This document shows, one piece after another, positions 32,055 to 41,316 of a DNA stretch of 64,000 bases; the first letter of the stretch is position 1, and the number at the start of each line of letters is the position of its first letter. Where the stretch lies: positions 186,001-250,000 of the forward strand of contig NW_022145526.1 in the NCBI RefSeq assembly GCF_000002235.5. Direction: 5' to 3'. Under the pieces are notes generated by a model. The model ran no database searches. It was not told the origin of the DNA and saw only the letters and a program-made list of their open reading frames with translations. This DNA is from Strongylocentrotus purpuratus (taxonomy: Eukaryota > Echinodermata > Echinoidea > Camarodonta > Strongylocentrotidae). Position numbers and translations under genes: made by a program.

Positions 32055-34205
32055 CAGGCGCGCCGGAAGCAGTTTGGGATTGGGGGGGCAAACATTCCAG
32101 GGGGCTCACTTTCCAGGGGCAGTGACGTAATGAGAAAAAACGTTCGGAAGGGGGGGGGGGGCAGACGAAAAATCTGCATCACATGATCACCACCAGTCTT
32201 ACACGTTACATGCAGGTCCCGCGAAACGTTTCTCAAAGTGGAGTATTAACGATCAGGCAGAGCGTAAATTGGCGTGGGGTCCAGGGCATGAGCCTCGGCA
32301 GGGGGTCAAGGGGCTAAGCCCTTGGAAGCTCAGGGGTTTTAGGTATTTAATTACGGTTATATGAGCATCCAGGAGCCCTCTTTAAGGCCATTGACGTGTT
32401 CCAGGGGGAGGGGGAGGGCCCCCGGAAGCTCAGGGGTTTTAGGTATTTAATTACGGTCAGATGAGCATCCAGGGACCCGCCTTAGGGCCCTTGGTGGGGT
32501 CCAGGGGGCAGAGCCCCCGGAAGCTCAGGGGTTTTAGGTATTTAATTACGGTCAGATGAGCATCCAGGGACCCGCCTTAGGGCCCTTGGTGGGGTCCAGG
32601 GGGCAGAGCCCCCGGAAGCTCAGGGGTTTTTAGGTATTTATTTACGGTCAGATGAGCATCCAGGGGCCCGCCTTAGGGCCCTTGGTGGGGTCCAGGGGGC
32701 AGAGCCCCCGGAAGCTCAGGGGTTTTAAGTATTTAATAGCGGTCAGATGAGCATCCAGGGGCCCGCCTTAGGGCCCTTGGTGGGGTCCAGGGGGCAGAGC
32801 CCCCGCAAGCTCAGGGGTTTTAAGTATTTAATAACGGTCAGATGAGCATCCAGGGTCCCGCCTTAGAGCCCTTGGTAGGGTCCAGGGGGCAGAGCCCCCG
32901 GAAGCTCAGGGGTTTTTAGGTATTTATTTACGGTCAGATGAGCATCCAGGGGCCCGCCTTAGGGCCCTTGGTGGGGTCCAGGGGGCAGAGCCCCCGGAAG
33001 CTCAGGGGTTTTAAGTATTTAATAGCGGTCAGATGAGCATCCAGGGGCCCCCCTTAGGGCCCTTGGTGGGGTCCAGGGGGCAGAGCCCCCGCAAGCTCAG
33101 GGGTTTTAAGTATTTAATAACGGTCAGATGAGCATCCAGGGTCCCGCCTTAGAGCCCTTGGTAGGGTCCAGGGGGCAGAGCCCCCGGAAGCTCAGGGGTT
33201 TTAAGTATTTAATAACGGTCAGATGAGCATCCAGGGGGCAGAGCCCCCGGAAGCTCAGAGGTTTTAGGTATTTAATTACGGTCAGATGAGCATCCATGGG
33301 GCAGAGCCCCCGGAAGGTCAGGGGTTTTAGGTATTTAATTACGGTCAAATGAGCATCCAGTGGACCGCCTTAGGGCCCCTTGTGGGGTCCGGGGGCGGAG
33401 CCCCCATAAGCTCTTGGGTTTTAAGCATTTAATTACGGTCAGATGAGCATTTTTTATACCTTATTTGTGACATTGGCAGGTCCCTTATTTTTTCTCTCTG
33501 GCTTTCTTTCTTTTTCTCTTTAACATACTTTTTTAAAAAGTGAGGGCGGGGGGGGGGGGGGGGGGGGGGCTCGAGCCCAGCCACTTTGCAGATCATGACA
33601 TAAAGGCTTCTAAATAAGCGTATTTTTCACCCGACTGTAATTTGGGAATTTCTATTTTCCAACAAACCTATAAAAAGGTATGACTTACAAAAAAATGGAG
33701 AAAAATACCGGAAAATCATGTCATAACAGCAACATTTGTTATCACTGGTATCGAATAAGATATACATCCCCCCCCCCTCATCAGTACGCCAGCATTCAGG
33801 GGCTTATGTCTTCTCACCCATATAACAAAAAAACAGACACGCTTTCCCATTATCGCACAATATGTCCACGATATGCGCGTATCGCTATTATAAAGACCTC
33901 CATTGATACCGTATAGGTGGCATGCGCAATGTTAGGAAATTTAATTCCTGTGAACTTTCCTTTTCTTTGAATGGAATTGTATATGTGATTTAATTCAGGT
34001 TTTTATTATTGTTATGTTCTTTTGGGTTAAAAATACAAACCATGTTTACTCCTTTACTGCTTTTTTTTTTTTTTTTGGAGGGGGGGGGGGCGTTTTTGGG
34101 GGGCAAAAATGCGTTTTGCCCCCCCCCCCGCTTTTTTGATTGGGGGGGGGGGGGCAGTTGCCCCCCCCCCCCCTGCCCCCCCCCCCCCCACTTCCGGCGC
34201 CTATG
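32055..34205. mobile_element. hAT-like non-autonomous element with ~95-bp internal tandem array
   Basis: An 8-bp direct repeat GTGTTAGG (32,047-32,054; 34,206-34,213) flanks CAGGCGCGCCGGAAG and the inverse of CATAGGCGCCGGAAG. The uninterrupted site is seen in the 27.8-kb repeat copy (gttagggtatata). The interior holds a ~95-bp tandem array (32,270-33,470) and long poly-G/C runs (33,549-33,570; 34,079-34,190). No transposase is present. Confidence 0.72.
32270..33470 (+). repeat. tandem array, ~95-bp unit, about 12 units
   Basis: The marker atgagcatcc recurs at 32,361, 32,461, 32,556, 32,652, 32,747, 32,842, 32,938, 33,033, 33,128, 33,223, 33,286 and 33,349, with a last atgagcatt at 33,443. 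Most steps are 95-96 bp and two are 63 bp. Units contain gggggcagagcccccggaagc (a gggggc/gcccccg hairpin), ggggttttaggtatttaatta and cggtcagatgagc. A single-unit relic lies at 36,895-37,060. Confidence 0.9.
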
Positions 34206-34950
34206 GTGTTAGGGTATATAATTTTGTATATGGCTGGAAAGGGCATATCTTCAAGTATCTAAATCCAAAAAAGGGTACGGGTTTGCCAAGCCATAATGGA
34301 GATACGGCCACAGAAAGAAAGCCAATTCCCAGAACTTTAGAGGGCGCTATTTATGTTTTGCAAAGCCATTGGAGCGTGAAATTTGGCGTGGCTATGTTTA
34401 ATTATGGGATAAAGATACTGTGTGATTTAAATACAAAACGGAATTTATATAAGAAAGTTATGGCAGTTTTAGATTATTTAGGGGTAAATTTTTCAAAAAT
34501 TTGAGAGATTGTTGACGGAGTCGGTTTTAGATTTGAATTTTGAGTATGAAGATGGCATTTTGAAGGGCAAATTATACATCGCAGATTAAAGAACATCTCT
34601 TAGACTATCTAGAGGAATTTGTTAGAAGTTTGTAGGATCTAGGAAAGTGGAGAGAGGAAGGAAGAAAGAAAGGCCTTAAAATGGACCAGAAACGGACAAA
34701 ATGGCGCCTGGACGGTCATGCATGAGTGATTTCGAAAATCGAAAAAATAGGTGACCTTGATGAGATGCTAGAGATGATGCCTACGAAATTTGAAAGGAAA
34801 AGGACTTGAGGAAAGTACCTAACTAGGAATAACAAGCACTACGTGCAAAACGAATGGGATTTCCGGACGATAAGGAAAACAAGGAAAAGGAGAATATTAA
34901 TGGGGCAGAATGTGAACGAAAACAAGGCAATGACGAAGGTCGTCATTGCA

Positions 34951-36180
34951 ATTAAGATTGGTTTAGTATTTGGAAACTTCAACTCCATCCACAAAGCTTC
35001 TATTTCACGGGATTCGAGATAGAATCTGCGGGAATACATCAGGTGGTCTGCAAGTAGGTATCACAGAAGAGCTGCGTTGAGTGGGGACACACAGAACTCA
35101 ACCACGCAAATTCTCTCTTTGTGAAGGAAGATTTTCATATCATGGAAAAAATAAATATTATAAAATTATATGTCTCTCGAAAGCTCAGGATTCTGTCTTT
35201 CATGTAATGTCATTTTCATCAAATTCCATCAATTACTTACGACACAGTTGCATGAGATTTACCCTCTAATTTGTACCGTCTCACTTCGTTTGTTGCCATT
35301 TTTTTGGACGGCCGATTTGTATCCCTAGTTTTAGCTCAATTCGCTTGAACGCCATTTGTTTTTGAGTTTTAAAAATCCACTGGTTGGAAAGAGCACATCT
35401 TTAGCTTTATTTTCATATGAAAACTGATGGAAGAAAGTTTAAAAAAGATCGTGAAAAATCAGAGTGAAAAGTTTGAAACAATTTTTCTATATCAGAAAAA
35501 CATACTTTTAATTCAATTTTGATACGAGAAGAAAGAGAATCTAATGGAGAATACGATCATGTAAATATTAAGAATGACCGCGAAATGGCGCTAGAGCGCG
35601 AATCCGATAAGTACAGCTTGTACTCTGAGAAATACGCACTGAGCGGGAATGAATACAGCGAGCAGGCCCCCAGCTTCGCACGGCGAGCCGACGGCCCACG
35701 TGGCGCCACGTGTCGCCTCACCGCACCCGCCGCTTGCCGTCCCATCAAGATCCGAAACGGAGCATGAATCTGAGGCTTTAAATATCGAAACTGAGGCAGG
35801 ATTTGCAGCATTTGGCGAACAAATTAGTAAATACATATATATTTCGACGGAATTATTATGCTAACGTAACCTAAACAGATTTTAAAGCGATCACAAGACC
35901 AATAATACATGTTTGTGTTTTTCCACTCGTAATTTTTCTCGCACGTCATGCGAGTGAACTTTGAATTTCAAAGTGACTTTTTAAGAAATTCAAGAACAAA
36001 CTTGTGTAATCTTTGTCAATTTATAGAGTGAAAATTTAATCAAATTTCGTTAGAAAAAAAATATTTTGTGTGTTTCAATCTAAATCAAATAACTGTAATG
36101 ACGGCTTTTCTGATCTTTGGAAAATAATTATTAAATTCCAATTAAATTCAGGCAGTGTCTTTTCAGTAATCATATCTGAC
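34951..36180. other. intergenic, possible coding relic at 35,519-35,865
   Basis: Mostly AT-rich, with a short GC-rich stretch at about 35,660-35,760. Plus-strand frames there read ERESDKYSLYSEKYALSG and, in another frame, SETEHESEALNIETEAGF. These look like possible protein relics, but no domain or splice structure supports a gene. Confidence 0.3.
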
Positions 36181-36675
36181 TAGCAGGACCCGTGGAAAAT
36201 CCACGGGATTCTAGGGGAGGGCCGGGGGTGGGGGGTTAAATAGAGGCCTATGTGCTATCAAAAATAAAATTAGATTGTTTTTATATAGTCAATTTGTATA
36301 CTACACGCTGTTTGACCTTGAATGGCGCACCGTAAAACAAACTGTCAGGTATGATCTTGCATAATTACGATTTATTTGCGTTATTATTGTTGTGATTTCA
36401 ATGTAGTTTTCGTGTAAAGACTAAAAAGCCAGAAGCTTGGATTATGATTATATGTTGGCATTGTTCACCAAATTTGTATAATTATTTTCAAAGTAAAGAT
36501 TTTACGCGAACAATCGGACGGTTTATGCCAATATGTAGCAGTGTGTGTGTGACTGTGAGCGTAGAATCCAGTGAAAGATTTTTTTTCGGGGGCTCGATCC
36601 ATATCAAATTTTTGGGAAATTTTTCGGGGGCTACTTTTTCTTGGGCTGCCTTTTCATTAATTCATTTAAGGATAC

Positions 36676-36875
36676 CGTGTAGTAGCGTAGTGTTGCGTTA
36701 AAAAGGCGTACTTTCGTCAGGTTTCTACGCTAAAAGTACGCGAACAAAAATGAACATGTTAAATTGTTTGCGTCCATCTTGCGTACGCGTACCCCTTCGC
36801 GTCCCCCAGGGTATAGTAACGTAAGCCAGGGTACTCGCAGCGTAGTTGTTACGCAACACTACGCAACTCTACTAT
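36676..36875. mobile_element. palindromic MITE-like element
   Basis: The left arm GTAGTAGCGTAGTGTTGCGTTA (in parts) is inverted at about 36,847-36,873 (taacgc/acgcaacactacgcaactctac). The interior is rich in cgtacgcg and cgtaac words. Target duplication not resolved. Confidence 0.45.
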
Positions 36876-36894
36876 GGACTCCACGCCAATTAGT

Positions 36895-37060
36895 GACCTG
36901 CCAGTGTCACAAATAAGGTATTAAAAATATGCTCATCTGACCGTAATTAAATGCCTAAAACCCCTGAGCTTTCGGGGGTTCAGCCCTTTGAACCCGTGGA
37001 CCCCACACCTAAACTCAACTCGCTTCGAGCTACCTGATCCCCCCACTTTGAAAAACGTTT
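36895..37060 (-). mobile_element. truncated single-unit relative of the ~95-bp array element
   Basis: In reverse orientation it matches the right end of the array at 33,400-33,480 (tgcc-aatgtcacaaataaggtat, gctcatctgaccgtaattaaa, aacccctgagct). It carries one unit rather than twelve. Confidence 0.6.
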
Positions 37061-37855
37061 TAATGCATTGACTTGATGCAAGAACTGTATCATAGTAAAA
37101 GTATTGTTGTCTATCAGTATCATGTTTTTATTTTAAACGACCGGCTGTTTTTCTTGTGAAAACTTTACTTTCAAAAATGATTATCAAAATTCAGTATACA
37201 ACTATACATGGCCAGAATAATCACAATCTAAGCTCAGGTTTCATACCTCTATGAGTCTATTCACGAAACTATATTGAAATAGGGGCAATAAGAGCAATTT
37301 CAAAGTGTTGTCGAGTCTACTCTAAATCTAATAGCTCAGCTCAGCTCAGCTCACACAGTCACAGTTCCGACAGTGCTCGTCAGCAGCTTTGGCGCACTGC
37401 ACTGTCCGTGCGTGGACTCGAGCCTCACGGCAGCTAGCTTGCAACTGGACTGTCAGTTACGATGCATTTCTTGTGAAAACTTTACTTAGAAGAATGATTT
37501 TCAAAATTCAGTAAACATGAACAGGATACTACCAAAGTAACCCTGCTTGCATACCTCTATTCACGTAAACTATATACAAATCACGGCAATCATCATAGAA
37601 TCAGAGTCGAAGCGCGACTGAGCTGTGCGTGTGACGGTGAGCGTAGAATCATCGCATACATTATACACGTACGTTACACAGCAGGTTCGCCTGCTGGCCT
37701 ACAAAGCATATCGTATAAAAAGACACGTAACACGAATAAGCCCAACCCGTGAGAGCGTGCATTTCTTACATCATCTCACCCGGGTGCGTCATCTGTTAAT
37801 GTGTATTTCTCTTACATGCTACAAAGCGTATCCTATAGCAAGAGGCCTAACTCTG
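37061..37855. other. intergenic, no gene seen
   Basis: This region has a short agctcagctcagctc run (about 37,336-37,351). About 37,440-37,600 weakly repeats about 37,140-37,260 (cttgtgaaaactttactt... and cctctatt/gagtc words), suggesting an old local duplication. No supported coding sequence. Confidence 0.35.
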
Positions 37856-37859
37856 TGTT

Positions 37860-38215
37860 AGCCACACCCGTTACTACGTAATGTGCTACACCCGTTGACG
37901 CGAGTGGCTTCTCGTCCGTCGTGTGTCTCTTAGTTGATTGCACAGAGGGCGGATGCACGCCTTGCCGACTCGCTCTCGCGGGTTCGTCGCCTCCTCGCAA
38001 TCCACCACGCCCGCCGTGCTCTCGTCCGCCCGTCCTCCCCGGCACCCCGAAACCGCGTTTAACGGCATGGACGTCGATCGCAGGGTCGACGTGGCACGCG
38101 GGTTACGGGAGACAGGCCTCGTGGAATTGTGCCGCCATCCCCGCGCCACGGCGGAGGCGGGCGCGGTCGGGGAAAGGCGTTTTTGAAGAACCGTTTTGGA
38201 CCCCCCGCGGCGATT
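37860..38215. other. GC-rich island of unknown origin
   Basis: About 350 bp of strongly GC- and CpG-rich sequence in AT-rich surroundings, open in four or more frames. One plus-strand frame (37,938-38,186) reads HPETAFNGMDVDRR and ARGLRETGLVEL, which looks more protein-like than the others. No family is recognised. It could be a captured exon, a CpG-rich promoter or a transposon interior. Confidence 0.35.
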
Positions 38216-38468
38216 AGTAGTATTAAGATTGATGCACGTCTGTATGAAAACCAAATGACACACACACACACTCGGTGATAGCTCGGCGGCAGTGCACCGC
38301 CCATACTGGTTTCATGTTGTGATGTGAACCCACACGCCAAGGATTTAAAGGGCATTTATTGTTTTCCCAGAGTTTTTAAATCTAAGATCGTGGATTCAAT
38401 TTATGTATTTCAATTAAAAGGGATTTGTTATTATTTTTGTTTATATAGTAAATAAGTTAGGTAGGCCT

Positions 38469-38900
38469 AGGGGGGGGGGGGGGAGGGAGGGCGGTGGGGG
38501 GGGGGGGGGTTGGTCAGGGGAAGAGGACATTTTTTTTTTTTTTTTTTTTTTTGGTCTAAAAAAAATCGTAACAACTCAGCCAATCGCTGAATAACCAGGA
38601 AGGGGGGGGGGGGGGGTAAGAGGGCACATTTTTTTAGGGGGGGGGGGTCAAGAATTTTTTTAATTTTTTAATTTGCTACGTTGGGGGGGGGGGGGGGGGG
38701 GGGGTAAGGTCACCTTTTTAGCCATTGCCATATTAAAAAAAAAAACATTTGGGGGGGGGTCGGGGGAGGGGGGGGGGGCACGTCCCTGTTTTTCAGTACA
38801 TTTTGGGAGAATTTAGGGCTGATTTTAACATATTTGTTTGGGGCGGGGGGGGGGGGGGGGGGCACGTGCCCCCTGTGACCCCCCCCCCCCCCCCCCCGGA
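38469..38900. repeat. poly-G/poly-C cluster from nested transposon ends
   Basis: At least nine runs of ten or more G or C lie here (including about 38,471-38,482, 38,603-38,616, 38,682-38,704, 38,843-38,861 and 38,879-38,897), plus a T run near 38,530-38,552. ggatccgccactg at about 38,897-38,909 matches the CAGTGGCGGATCC-type ends seen elsewhere, suggesting one or more decayed hAT-like elements. Confidence 0.55.
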
Positions 38901-38949
38901 TCCGCCACTGCCATACTTTGTATTGATGTGCCAAAATTCATTCCCCTAC

Positions 38950-39573
38950 CATTAACGGTTTTCAATTTAGGCAGACTTGAAAACACACAAAAAAGCTTAA
39001 GGGTGCTTTAAAATATGAAGTTTTAAGAGTTTAGAGCCATTTTCAAATGCCATTTAAAATTAATTTAAATGGATTTGATGGTCTAAACTTACCGAAATAA
39101 TTAAGCTATATATATACCCCAGATATGCCGAAATTCAGCCCCTCTTGATAGACACTCTTAAATCTAGCCATATTTCAAAACCCATGAAAACTTCAATGTT
39201 CCGGCGACGCAAAAATAGCCATTTGTCACACACATCAAAATGGGCTTCATATAATTATTTGAAAAATTCCACAAAAAAAAATATTTGTCTAAAGAACCTG
39301 AAAAAAAATAGGCATGTAGAAATCCATACAGAGAACAGATTTCTTGAAAAGAATGGTGATTCATCAATTAATTACAAAATTATGTCACCTTGAAAATGGC
39401 TAATTTTCAGTTATAGCCTAATTACGCAAAATTCGACCATTTCGTCTCTTATGTAAGTGGCCGTATTTTCAAAAGTACTTATTCAAATTTGACAAATGAG
39501 GTATCAAAACTCCTCTTTCCATGTGCTCTAAAATGAAATTGGCAGGGGAAATGAAATGTAGATACTTTCAAAC
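38950..39573. other. AT-rich intergenic sequence, no gene
   Basis: No repeat or coding sequence is recognised between the poly-G cluster and the truncated end of the 2A-bearing LINE. Confidence 0.4.
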
Positions 39574-40398
39574 TTAAGCTGTGATGCCTGCAAGATATAC
39601 TCCCACTCCACCTCCCCTACGGTTTCTATCAACTCTTTCCAGCTTATATCCATCAATACACAACTCAGAATCAAGAACTGTATCATCTAAATGTGATTCA
39701 GATAGTGTGAAAATATCAATAGGCCTGTTCTCTAACAGTATTTGTAAGTCACTTATTTTAGGCAGTAGACTACATATATTCAGGTGAGATATTTTGAGCC
39801 CCTTCTTCATTACTTTGAGCGGATTATCAGACAAGATATTTTTTAGACTACATGTAGTCAGAGTTATTTTGTCAGGAGATTTCAATTTCGGAATTGTGTT
39901 CTTGCCACGACGAGTTTTCTTTGACCGACCAAAGCCAAGATCAGTTATGGTCTTCCAGACTTTGCAGGGTAGTCGCTGGTGCACAAAGACGTGGTGTGGG
40001 GGGTTCAACTTATGAAGAGAAGCTGTGCCATATTGAATACGGCTTTTAGCTAAGTGTTGAGTATTAGAATGTGTTCCACCAGGTTGATCATAATTTTTTG
40101 TTGGAAGAGACGGTCTGGGGTTAGGATCAACATCACCTGACCGCAATAGTAGCTGAAAGGTTGCGACAGTGTTAGAGTAATACTGCATTCTTGAAGATCC
40201 ATATTTACATGAATAGGTGCACCTGCTACTGCTATGACAACCTCTTTCATGATAGAACACAGATTGTTTGTTAGCATGAACAGATCTGGTGAATAGAAAC
40301 AGGGACAGAAGAATGTTGAAAGTTCTTACCAGTTGCATGATTCTAGTCATCAGGAGCCAACAATTTAAATGTAGACAGGTGTTATTGTCCCAGGACAA
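39574..40398 (-). pseudogene. CR1/L2-like LINE 5' part: leader, degenerate 2A motif, start of endonuclease
   Basis: A 274-codon minus-strand frame. Residues about 21-42 form a hydrophobic, signal-like stretch. Residues about 83-96 read LLLRSGDVDPNPRP, a 2A-like motif with the invariant NPGP changed to NPRP and E to D. A basic linker follows. From about 203 it has the APE endonuclease start (KISHLNICSLLPKISDLQ, FTLSESHLDD, RGGGVGVYL). The element stops within the endonuclease, so RT is absent. 2A motifs in this position are known in echinoderm and other APE-type LINEs; the Gly to Arg change should abolish skipping. Confidence 0.75.
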
Positions 40399-40800
40399 AA
40401 GACGGAGGAAAATATCAATTTACAGATGAATAGATAGAAGAATTCACTGTTGAGTTAATGATGTAAAATAGTCGTGTAAACCTATGGCAGCCATCTACAC
40501 ACCTACACATCTTCCAGTAGAAGATCTAAATATGAAAGCAGATTTCCTTTTTCTTGAGATCTGTTGCTTTAAAAACTGAACAAAAAGTCCTGTTTATTCC
40601 TGACGAATAACTATTGAAGCTGGTAACAAATTTATAAAATATAACACAAAGTTCACAAAAACAAGATAACAAATATGAAGAGTTGGAGGAGGAGCTACCG
40701 AGGTGCTCACTCACTGGGTATGATGTGTGAACCGGGTGTGCCGGAATGGTGTGTTGGGAAGGGGAAGTGTGTGTGTTTGTGTGTGTGGTAATTGTATGTG

Positions 40801-41316
40801 TGTCAAAAATTAAAGATTAATAAATTACAGATTGCTTATCATAAATCTACAATGACAAGTAATCTGTCTACATCAAAGTCCGCAGATAAATATGTGCCTT
40901 GAACGTATATAGCAGACGGCAATTAATCGGCGGAGCAGACAACACTTGATAGTTATTTTGTACATGTATGTGTGTCAACAATTAAAGATTAATAAATTAC
41001 AGATTGCTAATCATAAATCTACAATGACAAGTAATCTGTCTACATCAAAGTCCACAGATAAATATGTGCCTTGAACGTATATAGCAGACGGCAATTAATC
41101 GGCGGAGCAGACTACACTTGATAGTTATTTTGTACATGTATGTGTGTCAACAATTAAAGATTAATAAATTACAGATTGCTAATCATAAATCTACAATGAC
41201 AAGTAATCTGTCTACATCAAAGTCCACAGATAAATATGTGCCTTGAACGTATATAGCAGACAGCAATTAATCGGCGGAGCAGACAACACTTGATAGTTAT
41301 TTTGTACATGTGAGGT
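40801..41316 (-). repeat. three 172-bp tandem monomers upstream of the LINE ORF
   Basis: tgtcaa-attaaagattaataaatt recurs at 40,801, 40,973 and 41,145. Each 172-bp unit includes tacatcaaagtcc and gcaattaatcggcggagcag and ends tagttattttgtacatg. The units are nearly identical. They lie about 400 bp 5' of the minus-strand LINE frame, where LINEs with monomeric 5' UTR promoters carry them. That role is inferred. Confidence 0.8.

Larger units (their letters stand above)
29601..34950 (+). repeat. ~1.85-kb hairpin-ended dispersed repeat, copy 3, interrupted twice
   Basis: The same unit, broken by a hAT element (29,797-31,121) and a hAT-like tandem-array element (32,055-34,205). After removing both and their target duplications the remaining length is about 1.86 kb, equal to copies 1 and 2. 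It ends in the same hairpin at about 34,926-34,950. Confidence 0.65.

Noticed and set aside
32300..33470. CRISPR-like array
   Set aside because: Units are contiguous tandem repeats without unique spacers, in animal DNA.
23874..34950. Calling the 1.85-kb repeat a Helitron
   Set aside because: A terminal hairpin and tandem join are present, but the TC start and CTRR end are not clear at all copies.
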